Positions 40,925 to 52,690 of a DNA stretch of 64,000 bases are shown one piece after another. A model generated the notes under the pieces. The model was given only the letters and a program-made list of their open reading frames with translations. It made no database searches and was not told the origin of the DNA. Source of the DNA: Azolla caroliniana (taxonomy: Eukaryota; Polypodiophyta); the NCBI GenBank assembly GCA_043228905.1, contig JBHGNT010000008.1, positions 7,254,001 to 7,318,000 of the forward strand, in the 5' to 3' direction. The translations under genes were made by a program, and so were the position numbers. Positions within the stretch are counted from its first letter, which is position 1. Each line of letters starts with the position of its first letter.

Positions 40925-43900
40925 AGAGGGCTGTCAAGGCGTGGGGCCGCGATAGTCCGGACACTCCGGGAAAACCCCACAAATGTACGATACAGGCGAA
41001 ACCGAAGAAACCTTGTACCATAAGTAGGAAGTTTTGTTTCTTCGACAACGGAGGGTGTACGATAGTTGGCGTCGTTGGCCGAGAAAAGACAAGGGCGGAA
41101 GAGCGACTTCGGGCGTGCGGAGTTCTCGGGCCTAGCGAGGAAATCAACGAAGCCGTGGAGGCGGTCTCCTTCAACGATACCTTGGGAATACTGCGAGAGG
41201 TGGTCGGAGAGGGCCTTAAAGAGGACCGGACGATACCAGTTTGTTCGGAAGAGATGTACGAAGTCATCGCGGACTTCAGTCGGGGGCTCGAGTTGGATCG
41301 GACGGCCCGGGTTAACACGAAGTACAAGACTGTGGACCGGAAGGTAAGGCCAATCGCGGCACCCTTACCGGAGTGCAGTGAGTTGCGAATCAAGGGGGTC
41401 GAGTCGGACCCCAGTTTACGAGATCCTGCCTGCATAGGACACACCTTCACTGACAGAACGCTACAGGAGCTCAAAATCGGTGGGTGCAGGTTCCTACTGC
41501 CGGCGGAAGAAGACCGGTTTCGGAGAATGCTCGGAAGGCACGGGAAAGCCTTCGCATTCTCACCGGAAGAGATCGGGTGCGTAGACCCGACAGTCGTGAA
41601 GCCGATGGTGATATTCACGGTACCGCATGTGCCGTGGAATCTCAAACCAATTCCGGTACCGAGAGCTCACATCCCGGAGCTGATGGAGCTATTGAGGCAG
41701 AAAGTCGATATGGGCATCCTCGAACCGTCCAGTGCCCCGTACTCGAACCGGTGGTTTACCGTACCGAAGAAGAACGGGACGTTGCGCTTCATTCAAGACC
41801 TGCAACCGGTCAACAGGGTGACCATTCGGAACGCAGGAATCGGACCAACGATAGATGAGTTCACGGAGGCCTTCGCCAGAAGGTCGATCTACTCGGTCAG
41901 TGATCTGTACTCGGGGTACGATCAGTTCCAACTAGCTGTGGAAAGCAGAGACATTACGACGATGCAGACTCCTCTTGGCCTAGTGCGGATGTGTACCCTG
42001 CCACAAGGAGGGACGAACTCGGTGGCCCACATGGTGAATGCGATGAACAAGGTGTTGAGGGATTGTATCCCGGACATCACCATGCCATTCTTGGACGACA
42101 TCCCGATCAAGGGATGTCCGGTGGAGGAAAGGGACGAAATGATCGGACAGGACGGATGCCGGAAATTCGTGGCGACACACATTGACGACTGCGAGAGGGT
42201 GCTGCAGAGGCTAGAGGACGCGAGGCTCACCTTCTCCGGGGAGAAATCGGCCTTCGGGCAATCAGAGATCATGGTCATCGGACATCTATGCGGATCGTAT
42301 GGCCGGAAACCGTCTCCGGCTAAGGTGGAAGCCATCTCCGCAATGAAGCCCGACTGTAACTCGGTCACGGAGGTACGGAGGTTCTTGGGAGCATGCGCGT
42401 TCTACCACATATGGATCCCACATTACGCCCACGTTGCCAAGCCGCTATACGGGTTGCTGAAAAAGGGGCGAAAATTCGAGTGGCGAGACGAGCATACGAA
42501 GTCGGTCCGAAAGATGAAGGAGGCTCTTGCTGCAGCTCCGACACTCCGGAAGGCTGTCTACGAGAAAGGCACTCCCATCTACATAACGGTAGATACAAGT
42601 CCGACCAGGATCGGATGGGTCGTCAACCAAGAAGATAAGGACGGCATTCGGTTCCCAATCCGGTTCGGCGCGAAGGTCCTCAGCGAGCGACAGCGAGGAT
42701 ACGCCCAGGTTAAACGCGAACTCTGGGGTATCGTTTCGGCGGTGAAGGCCGATAAAGACTATCTAATCAGGACACAGGTGATTATCAAGACGGACTGCCT
42801 GCCGATTCTCAGCATGGTTTCCGGATGCGCAACCCTAGACCTGGCAATGCTCAGGTGGATAGCGTACATCAAGTCCCTGGATCCGGAAATATGACACATT
42901 TTCGGGAGAGACAATGTCATGGCCGACATGCTTTCGAGGGCGCGATTCGACGACGAGGGCGGCATGGTTTCGGAGGACGAGGAAGTCAGCGTGGACTTCT
43001 TCGAGGCGGCTTACGTAACAACCGAGGGAGGGAGCACTCCGGCGCTTAACGATTTCAACGAGAGCAAGTACGACGGGAAGTGGCTGCAGATTGGGGGATT
43101 CTTGAGGATGATGACGCCGAACACGTCGTGGACAAAGAATGAGGCCAACCAGATCCGGAAGAAAGCATACTGATTCTTTCTCCGGGACGGATACTTGTGG
43201 AAGCACCCGAAGAAGAGAAACGACATCCCGCTCCGAGTAGTGGCGATGGAGGAGGAACAAGAGGAGTTGCTGAAGGCCTACCACGACAGCCCCTAGGCTG
43301 GACACCGTGGGACGTGGGCCACATTCGAGAAACTAAAGGGGAAGTACTGGTGGCCGGGACTGTACAGGGACGTGCATCGGTTCGTCACAACTTGTGAGAG
43401 CTGTCACTTACACTCCATAGTCCGACATCGGGACGAGCTTCACCCTACATAGCCTCCAGCCATCCACTTCAAATGGATGGTAGATTTGGTGACGATGCTG
43501 ATGGGCGTAGGGCAGATGCGATATCTGGTGCTGGCCCGGGAGGACCTGACGCACCAGGTGGAAGGCCGAGCCCTACAGAACAAAACGACTGCGGCCGTGT
43601 GTCGGTTCCTGATCGAGGACGTGATATGCCGGTATGGGTGCGTCGGGAAGATTGTGGCTGACCGCGAGGAGTTTCTTGGGAGACAGGTCCCTCCGGATGG
43701 GAAGGGAGAAGAACAGTGCCGACGAACAATCTCGGCCGAGGCCGAAACCGGAAGAGGAGTACCCGGCTACAGAGAGCCAAATGGTGCAAACCCGGTGTGA
43801 ACCGGATGAAGAGTACCCGGCTACGGAGAGCCGGATGGTACAGACCCGGTATGAACCGGATGAAGAGACATATTAGTAAATATGTTTCTGATAGTCCATT

Positions 43901-45135
43901 GCGGCTACATTTGTAAATAGCCGAAAAGTCATATTAGTATAAATATGACTTAGGGCAAACTTTTAGCTGTAGTTGTTGTCATTCTTGTTGGTACAAGAAT
44001 AGAGAGTGTGCGTAACTGTACAGAGAGAGAGAGAGAGAAAGAGGTCGTTGCCTCTGTTGTAACCGCCGCCTGTGCCGAAGATCTATGAGCACGAGGTCGG
44101 TGCCTCAGTGAACTCAGTGTTGTACATTCCATCATAGTGATAGTTTGCAGCCTGTGGGCTGCCGTGGTTTTTCCCCTAGTTTGGGGTTTTCCACGTAAAC
44201 CTCCTGTGTACCTTGTCTCTTCTTTGTGTCGCGTTTTATTTCCCGTTTTCTGTGTATCATTCTAAGCTCGGTTGTGGCCGAGCGTTGCGCATAAGGAACG
44301 TTGTAGTTCCCGTCAGAGTTGGATGCCGAAGAGGCCGAGGAGCTGTTCGACCGGTTAGGGGTCAAGCTCTCGCTCACCACAGCGTACAATCCGGAGGCGA
44401 ATAGGAAGGTGGAGCGTGGACACGGTCCGATCGTCAAAGCGCTAGTCCAGGCGTGCGGAGACCAGGTCGGGAACTGGCCACGACTGTTACCTTATGCCTT
44501 GTGGGCGGACAATGCACAGTTCGGTAACTGGGTTCATGCCGTCAGAGCTCATGTTCGGACAGAAGCCGATCATGTCGATGGAACGGACGATCTCCTCTTG
44601 GGCGACAGTGGACTGGAGAAACGAGATGAGCCGGGAAGAACTGCTAACGGCGCGTATACGACAGCTCGAGGGAAGGCCAGAGGACGAGGAACGAGCGGTG
44701 GAGAGACTTCAAACGGCGAGGATGAGGAACAAAGCCCGGTTCGACCGAACGCACCGGCTCCGACCAAAGAAAATCGAGGAAGGTGACTGGGTGCTAGTCT
44801 ACGACAGCAGCCTCGACAACCAGCACCGGGCAACACGGAAGTTTGCAAAGCGGTGGTTCGGGCCTTACGTGGTAACGAGCGCCAACGACAACTGGACGTA
44901 TCACCTAGCGGAACTCGACGGTACGAGGATGGCGATACCGGTAGCAGGGAAGCGGATCAAAGCGTTCAAGAAGCGCCACGACGGTGAACCGGATCTAAGA
45001 GGCCTAGACAACGACGACGAACAGTCTGAAACGGAGGATGAACCGATGGATGAGGAACCGGAACCCGGACCGGTTTTCTCCAACCAGAACCCAATTTGGC
45101 GCATACCGGTGGATGGGCGGTTAGGTAGGGGCGGA
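40925..45135 (+). pseudogene. gypsy-3 copy B pol (RT, RNase H, integrase)
   Basis: RT begins near 41640 (PRAHIPELMELLRQKVDMGI) and has QDLQPVNRVTIRNAG, SDLYSGYDQFQLAVESRD, and at the catalytic site MPFLDDIPIKG (about 42083), that is FLDD in place of the usual YxDD. RNase H starts YITVDTSPTRIGWVVNQ. Integrase has the HHCC finger (HDSP..AGHR; CESC) and D, D, E positions in MVDLVTM, VADR and NPEANRKVE. The C-terminus binds DNA with RPKKIEEGDWVLVYD; there is no chromodomain. Stops (TGA 42893, TGA 43171, TAG 43294, TAG 43449) and the solo LTR inactivate it. Confidence 0.85.
43674..44315 (-). mobile_element. solo copia-family LTR in the integrase of copy B
   Basis: 642 bp with the 5-bp duplication GAGTT (43669-43673 and 44316-44320). 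It is related to 34299-35002 in opposite orientation and to the copia-new LTR. I assign the minus strand by similarity to copia-new only with reserve. It includes a (GA)n tract at 44022-44042. Confidence 0.75.
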
Positions 45136-45202
45136 TGTCGTGAAGAAAACCGTCCCTTAGCGTAATCGGCGCATAGCACGCGTGAACCGGCTCTTCACGC
45201 GT
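45136..45202 (+). repeat. 3' LTR of copy B, left piece
   Basis: First 67 bp, TGTCGTGAAGAAAACCGTCC to TTCACGCGT, cut at GCGT by copy C; the rest is at 57595-58180. It is preceded by GGTAGGGGCGGA. Confidence 0.85.
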
Positions 45203-45846
45203 TGTCAAGGTATTCCTCGCAGATGCGTGGAATGAGGAGGGGCCTCGGGGGTCTTGTACCGAAGAGCAAGAGACAAAGGAGAAGGGAAGGGACCCACTAC
45301 GTGTGGGCGTAGATTCACAGGGACACGGCCCTTCGACACAAAGACGCGAGTGGGACACGACGCAGAGAGACACGAATGTATGTATCTATTAACAAGGACA
45401 AACAACAAGAAGCACGAAGTCGGTTACAACCGACCAGGCCATCGAACAGATGCCGATGCCTATTCGTAAACGCTCAGAAAGAAAGGAGTAGGTTGGAGGT
45501 GCTGCCGGAAGCACTCGGGCATTCCTCAGAGCAGCGCGAGCCTCCCGAAACCCTGCACAGAAAGAAGCTACGGAGTATGGAAGAGAGAGAAGCCTTCGAC
45601 CCACAACCCGACAACACTTCGTCCTCTCTAACCGCGATCCCCCTTTTCTCTCCTCCTCGTCTCCCTCCTTTTATAGGCAAGAAAGGAGCCGTTTCCCATT
45701 AACTTCCTACCTACCGAATCTACCTACCTAGGATCTTCTATGTACCTAATTCTCTCTTATGTACTACATAAGACGCACGTGCTTGAAGAGCCGGTTCCTA
45801 CGCTCCGGTGCACCGATTCCGCTTGTGGACGGTTTTCTTCACGACA
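45203..45846 (-). repeat. 3' LTR of copy C
   Basis: 644 bp, on the minus strand TGTCGTGAAGAAAACCG to CCTTGACA. It lies next to the purine tract GGTGGGGGCGGA (45847-45858 read on the minus strand). Confidence 0.85.
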
Positions 45847-45919
45847 TCCGCCCCCACCTAACCGCGCATCCACCGGCATGCGCCAAATTGAGTTGGGACG
45901 AAGAAAACCGGTCCAGCCT

Positions 45920-48900
45920 TCATTCCCCGCCCGTCGGTTCTTCCTCGGTTTCGGATCGTTCGTCGTCGTGGTCCAGGTTAACCGGATCCGGCTCGTCGTC
46001 GTGACGCTTCTTGAACGATTTGATCCGCTTCCCAGCTACCGGTATCTCCATTCTCGTGCCGTCGAGCTCCGCTAGATGGTACGTCCCGTTGTCGTTGGCG
46101 CTTTGTACCACGTAAGGCCCGAACCACCTTCTTGCGAACTTCCGTGTCGCTCGGTGCTGGTTGTCGAGGCTGCTGTCGTAGACTAGCACCCAGTCGCCTT
46201 CCTCGATCTTCTTTGGTCGGAGCCGGTGCGTTCGGTCGAACCGGGCTTTGTTCCTCATCCTTGCCACCCGAAGCTTTCCCGCAGCTTGCTCCACGTCCTC
46301 CGGTCTTCGCTCGAGCTGTCGTATGCGCGCCGCCAACAGTTCCTCCCGGCTCATCTCGTCTTTCCAGTCCACGGTTGCCCATGAGGAGATCGTACGTTCC
46401 ATCGGCATGATCGGCTTCTGCCCAAACATGAGCTCTGCCGGCATGAATCCGGTTACCGAACCGTGCGTCGTTCGGTCCGCCCACAACGCGTAAGGCAACA
46501 GCCGCGGCCAGTTCCCGACTTGACCTCCGCATGCCCATACTAACGCCTTGACGATCGGTCCGTGTCCACACTCCATCTTCCCATTCGCCTCCGGATTGTA
46601 CGCAGTGGTAAGCGAGAGCTTGACTCCTAGCCGGTCGAACAGCTCCTCGGCCTCTTCGGCATCCAACTCCCCGCGATCAGCCACGATCTTCCCGACGCAC
46701 CCGTACCGGCATATCACGTCCTCGATCAGGAACCGACATACATCCGCGGTCGTTTTGTACTAAAGGGCTTGGTCTTCCACCTGGTTCGTCAGATCTTCCC
46801 GAGCCAGGACCAGATACCGCATCTGTCCTACTCCCATCGGCATCGTCACCAGATCTACCATCCATTTGAAGTGGATGGTCGGAGGGTACGTAGGGTGAAG
46901 CTCATCCCGATGTCGGACTATGGAGTGCATTTGACAGCTCTCACAAGTTGTCACGAACCGATGCACGTCCCGGTACAGTCCCGGCCACCAGTACTTCCCC
47001 TTTATCTTCTCGAACGTGGCCCACGTTCCACGGTGTCCAGCCCAAGGGCTGTCGTGGTAGGCCGTCAGTAGCTCCTCCTGTTCTCCCTTCATCGCCACCA
47101 CCCGGAGCGGGACGTCGTTCCTCTTCTTCGGGTGCTTCCATAAGTATCCGTCCCGGAGAAAGAATCGGTATGCTTTCTTACGGATCCGGTTGGCCTCGTC
47201 CCTCGTCCACGACGCGCCCGGCGTCATTGTCCTCAAGAAACCACCGATCTGGAGCCACTCGCCGTCGTACTTGCTCTCGTCGAAGCCGTTAAGCGCCGGA
47301 GTGCTCGTCCCATCGGTCGTCACGTACGCTGCCTCGAAGAAGTCCACGCCGACTTCTTCGTCCTCCGAAACCATGCCGCCCTCGTCATCAAACCTCGCCC
47401 TCGAAAGCATGTCGGCCATGGCGTTGTCCTTTCCGGAAATGTGTCGTATTTCCGGGTCCAGGGACTTGATGTATGCTATCCACCTGAGCATCGCCAGGTC
47501 CGGTGTCGCGCATCCGGAAACCATGCCGAGAATTGGGAGGCAATCCGTCTCGATAATCACTTCTGTCCCGATCAGGTAGTCTTTGTCGGCCTTTACTGCC
47601 GAAATGATACCCCAGAGTTCGCGTTTAACCTGGGCGTACCCTCGTTGTCGCTCACTGAGGACCTTCGCACTGAATCGGATCGGGAATCGAATGTCGTCCT
47701 CGTCTTCTTGGTTGACGACCCTTCCGATCCCGATCGGACTCGTATCCACCGTTATGTATACCGGGGTACCCTTCTCGTAGACAGTCTTCCGGAGCGCCGG
47801 TGCTGCCGCAAGAGCTTCCTTCAGCTTCCGGACCGACTCCGTGTGCTCGTCTCGCCACTCGAATTTTTGCCCCTTCTTCAACAACCCGTATAGCGGCTCC
47901 GCAACGTGGGCGTAATGCGGGATCCATATGTGGTAGAATGCGCACGCCCCCAGGAACCTCCGAACTTCCGTAACCGAGCTACAGTCGGTCTTCATCGTGG
48001 AGATGGCTTCTACTTTTGCCGGAGACGGCTTCCGGCCATATGGTCCGCATAGGTGTCCGACCACCAGGATTTCTGATTGCCCGAAGGCCGATTTCTCCCC
48101 GGAGAAGGTGAGCCTCGCAACCTCTAGCCTTTGTAGCACCTTCTCGCAGTCGTCGATGTGTGTTGCCACGAATCGCCGGCATCCATCCGGCCCGAGTGTC
48201 TCGTCCTTCTCTTCCACCGGGCACCCCTTGATTGGGATGTCGTCTAGAAATGGCATGGTGATGTCCGGGATGCAATCCCTCAATACCTTGTTCATTGCAT
48301 TCACCATGTGGGCCACCGAGTTGGTCCCTCCTTGTGGCAGGGTACACATTCGCACTAGGCCGAGGGGAGTTCGCATCGTCGTAATGTCTCTACTCTCCAC
48401 GGCTAGCTGGAACTGGTCGTACCCCGAGTACAGATCACCGACCAAGTAAATCGACCTTCCGGCGAAGGCCTCCGCTAACTCGTTTATGGTCGGTCTGATT
48501 CCTGCGTTCCAAATGGTCACTCTGTTGACCGGCTGCAGGTCTTGAATGAAGCGCAATGTTCCGTTTTTCTTTGGTACGGTAAACCATCGGTTTGAGTATG
48601 GGGCACTCGACGGTTCGAGAATGCCCATATCGACTTTCTGCCTCAATAGCTCCATCAACTTCGGGATGTGAGCTCTCGGTACTGGAATCGGCTTGAGATT
48701 CCACGGCACATGCGGTACCGTGAATATCAGCATCGGCTCCACGATTGTCGGGTCTACGCACTCGATCTCTTCCGGTGAGAATGCGAAGGCTTTCCTGTGC
48801 CTTCCGAGCATCCTCCGAAACCGGTCTTCCTCCGCCGGTAGTAGGAACCCGCCCCCACCGATTTTGAGCTCCCGGAGCGTCCCGTCGGTGAAGGTGTGTC

Positions 48901-49413
48901 CTATGCAGACCGGATCTCGTAAACTGGGGTCCGACGCAACCCCTCTGATTCGGGACTCGCTGCCCTCCGGTAAGGGTGCCGCGATTGGCCTTACCTTCTG
49001 GTCCACCGTCTTGTACTTCGTGCTAACCCGGGCCGTCCGATCCGACCCGAGCCCCTGACTGAAGTTCGCGATGACTTCGTACATCTCTTCGGAACATACC
49101 GGTATCGTCCGATCTTCGTTAAGGTCTTCCCCGGCTACCTCCCTCAGCATTCCCAAGGTGTCGTCGAAGGAGACCGCCTCCACGGCTCCGCTGATTTCCT
49201 CGTCCGAGCCGAGAACTCCGCACGCTCGAAGTCGCTCCTCCGCCCTTGGCTTTTCTCGGCCAACGATGCCGACTATCATACACCCTCCGTCGTTGGAGAA
49301 GAAAATTTTTCTACCTATCGTACAAGGTTTCTTCGGTTTCGGTTCTATCGTACAGCTGTTGGGTCTTTCCCGAGTGTCCGGACTGTCTCGGCCCCACGCC
49401 TTGGCAGCCCTCT
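45920..49413 (-). pseudogene. gypsy-3 copy C pol
   Basis: Open in the -1 frame from the gag stop (LERAAKAWGRDSPDT) to TGA at 45920 except for one TAG at 46758-46760 where copy B has CAG. RT carries QDLQPVNRVTIWNAG and MPFLDDIPIKG; RNase H YITVDTSPIGIGRVVNQ; integrase zinc finger YHDSPWAGHR...CESC, catalytic D in MVDLVTM, D in VADRGELD, and E in NPEANGKME. The C-terminus has KPIMPMERTISSW and RPKKIEEGDWVLVYDSS. Length is about 1,160 codons. Integrase makes the 4-bp staggered cut seen at the family's target sites. Confidence 0.85.
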
Positions 49414-49422
49414 CTAAAAATC
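49414..49422 (-). other. gypsy-3 copy C candidate -1 frameshift site
   Basis: GAT TTT TAG on the minus strand. All three readable copies keep the five T and the stop, although the surrounding sequence differs among them. Confidence 0.7.
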
Positions 49423-51540
49423 CTCCCGGTTCTCGCCACTGAGAGATTCGCGGTTTCGCTTGTGGTTCGGCCGCACCGTCAGAAATTGGACCGAACGGCG
49501 CCCGTCCTGGCTTTTGACCCTCCCGTAGGCCGAACCGTTGTCCAGCACCTTGGTCTCCATTCGCGCCGCCGTGATGTATGGTTCCCCTAATATGACTGGG
49601 TGCGAGGACGTCTCCTGTACGAAGAAGTGCTGGTCAATCTCGACGTCGCCGATCTTGACTCGCACGTCCGGGCAGGCCCCGTGCAGTTCCTCGGTGGCGC
49701 GCGTCGCCGCCCGTATCTTCCACCCGAGCTTGGTGTTGATCGACCACTTTCCCTTCTTATAGAAGTCCATGGACATCAGGTTTATTTCCGAACCGTGGTC
49801 CACTAGTGCCACCACCGGTTCCTGAACATCTCCGATCTTTACCGGGGTCTCCGTGGTCGCTCGGGCCCAGTGTGGCCTCGAATAGTGGCTCTCCGCCCAC
49901 TCATCGTCCAGCGCCAAGTCGTCGATGTGCGTCGTCCGCACCTCCACCGGTCTTTCCGGTTCCGTCTCCGTCGACAGCCTCTTCCGCTTCACCAAGTCCA
50001 CAATGGAGTCGTGGAACTCCTTCTTAGCGATCCCCAGCACCTCCCGCAATGACAACTCCACTTTGTTGTCGAGGATCCGTTCTTCTAGGACCTTTCGTAG
50101 GTCCGTGGTCCTTTCTATTTCCGTCCCCAGTCGGTATCCGCCCTTCTTGGGGTTATTTTGCGCGCTTGACCCACCGGCATCATTCCGTTGTTGCCCGAAT
50201 CGGGTCTCGTATCGTTGTGAGGGCCCGGCCGCTCCGGCTTTCCCTACTCGTTTGTCTTCTACCAGAGCCTCGTAGTTCCGGCAGGCGGCTTCTACGAAGC
50301 CCGTCTTCTCCTCGACCGGGTCGCTCCACCCGGTTATTTCCCGGACCCGTCTCTCAGCGCGGTCCGCTTCATCTTTCCTCAGTCGTGCGCCGGCGAGGCC
50401 TTCCAGCATTGCCGACCAGAATCCGTCTTTGCTCTCCTTTCGGGCCTCGCTGCCCCCGACCCGAATACCGGCCGACGCCGAGTAGTGGATGGCCTCCACA
50501 TGTCGGACCGCTGCCTCTTCCATCAATCTCTTCATACCTCCTCGCTCGTCGTTCCGGTTTAGGGCCCTTCTAGTATCGCCGGCGTGCACCCGGCCTTCCC
50601 ATAGGTACACCACCCGGTTCCTCAACGCCTCTGCGAAATCGCCGCAGTCCTTCCGAATGTGGCCGACCTCGTCGCACCACATGCACCTGTTCCTTGCTAC
50701 CGGCCGTCAGGCATGAGCCGGTTCGCCGCCTTCCCTTCGAGTCTGGGCGATCTGGAGATCCTTTATCGCCCGCGTCAACTCCTCCAGCGCTACTCCTCCG
50801 AACGAGTCATTGACCATGCCGGTCGGAGCCGACCCGGTTTCGAGCCACTCGTGGGCTTCTGCCCTTCGCCCTTGCGGTGCCGGTTCAAGCCTCCTTGCTG
50901 TGACAGAGCCCACACCGGCTGCCCCGTTATCAGCCCATTCTCGCCATTTGTCGAGACGGCCACAGACTCTCTTAACCGCAGCCCAGTCGGTCGTCAGCCC
51001 GTCTTCGGTTTCCAGCAAGGAGCCGACTTGATCCCGGTCCCGCTCATCCACCGACTTGATGAATAGTAGGACCCGGCTCGTATCCAAAATGGTTCGGTCG
51101 AGCGCCGAAAGGCGCGCAAAGCATTCTTCAAACTCCCGGAGGAGCGCCGACGTGTTTCTTCCCTTGCCGGGGGACTCCACCCATTCCATGAAATCCCGTT
51201 TCGAAAGCCGGAGCACGTCTTCCAGCCTGTATTTTTCTAGGAGTCGGCCTTCGAACTCCTCCCAGGTACGGCTCTCCGCCCGTACCTCGAGCACCTCCGC
51301 ATGGATGCTCGGCATCGCCACTCGAGGGAATCCGGCAAGACGCCTCTCTTCCGGAATGTCCCGCATCAGCATTTCTGCCCCATAGGATGCCAAATACTTC
51401 GTGGCATCCTTTCCGCTGAACCGGTCGATCGTACCGACGACCGCCTCAATGGCTCTGTCGAGGGCGTCGGTGCCCTCGCGTGCGCTCAATATCCGATCCA
51501 CGGCCGAAGCCATGGCCTCTGCAAGATCCGACCCCCTCAT
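49414..51540 (-). pseudogene. gypsy-3 copy C gag-protease
   Basis: It starts MRGSDLAEAMASAVDRILSA at 51540 and is open to TGA at 50707, continuing in frame to TAG at 49414. Capsid-like region with RTWEEFEGRLLEKYRLEDVL and LLFIKSVDERDRDQVGSLLE, zinc knuckle CMWCDEVGHIRKDC just after the TGA, and protease VALVDHGSEINLMSMDF near 49800. The D-H-G active site is shared by all copies, so it is a family trait. About 709 codons. Confidence 0.85.
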
Positions 51541-51583
51541 CTTCTGCTCTTCTACCGCCTCTTTCACGTCGGGTTCACCAAGA

Positions 51584-52053
51584 TGTCGAGGTATTCCTCG
51601 CGGATGCGTGGAATGAGGCGGGGCCTCGGGGGTCTTGTACCGAAGAGCAAGAGACAAAGGAGAAGGGAAGGGACCCACTACGTGTGGGCGTAGATTCATA
51701 GGGACACGGCCCTTCGACACAAAGACGCGAGTGGGACACGACGCAGAGAGACACGAATGTATGTATCTATTAACAAGGACAAACAACAAGAAGCACGAAG
51801 TCAGTTACAACCGACCAGGCCAGCGAACAGATGCCGATGCCTGTTCGTAAACGCTTAGAAAGAAAGGAGTAGGTTGGAGGTGCTGCCGGAAGCACTCGGG
51901 CATTCCTCAGAGCAGCGCGAGCCTCCCGAAACCCTGCACAGAAAGAAGCTACGGAGTATGGAAGAGAGAGAAGCCTTCGGCCCACAACCCGACAACACTT
52001 CGTCCTCTCTAACCGTGATCCCCCTTTTCTCTCCTCCTCGTCTCCCTCCTTTT
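51584..52053 (-). repeat. 5' LTR of copy C, piece next to gag
   Basis: 470 bp; the other 174 bp lie at 57417-57590 beyond copia-new. The primer site TTGGTGAACCCGACGTGA follows on the minus strand (51580-51563). The break sits in a 'cctcctttt|atagg' T-run. Confidence 0.85.
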
Positions 52054-52674
52054 TGTTGGGTTTCGATCGTTCGATTAACCTTCTCCACTCGGCCACAACC
52101 GAGTAATCGCGGATCAATGCAGCAGAAAATAGGAACCAAACGAAGAAACAAAACGCGAACACAAGGATTAACGTGGAAAATCCTAAAGGGGAAAAACCAC
52201 GGGAGTACGAGACTCCAAACCAACACTATACAAACGAAGTATACAATGGCGAGCTGCAAGGCGACGACCTTGAGCTCGCTGTCCTCGCCACAGGCGGCGG
52301 AAGTACACAGAGGCGTCGACCTCTTCCTCTCTCTCTCTCTCGCGATCTATCTCTCTCTCTCTCACGGCTGCTCTCTCTCTTCACTCCTCTAGAGTGGAAA
52401 AACAGAAAAATGAATAGCAACACAAAAACAGTTTGCCCTAAGTCATATTTATACATATATGACTTTGGGGCTATTTACAACTATAGCCTCAGGGGCCCTT
52501 AGCAGACATATTCACGGATATGTCCCTGCATCCGGATCTCTTCTTCGGGTACATTCGTCATCCGACTCTGACGTCGGGGTCTTCATCATCCGGTTCCGAA
52601 ACCGAAACCGGGCTTGTCGGCATTCACCTTCGGACATCCGACCATCCCATCCGAAAGGGACCGTAATCCCAACA
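52054..52674 (-). repeat. 3' LTR of copia-new
   Basis: 621 bp, minus strand TGTTGGGATTACGG to CGAAACCCAACA. It contains (CT)n tracts and TATATGTATAAATATGAC near 52455 as the likely TATA region. It appears identical to 56791-57411. Confidence 0.92.
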
Positions 52675-52690
52675 AACTCCCCCTTCACTT
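52675..52690 (-). other. copia-new polypurine tract
   Basis: GAAGTGAAGGGGGAGTT on the minus strand borders the 3' LTR, the usual primer for plus-strand DNA synthesis. It overlaps the last codons of the polyprotein. Confidence 0.8.
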
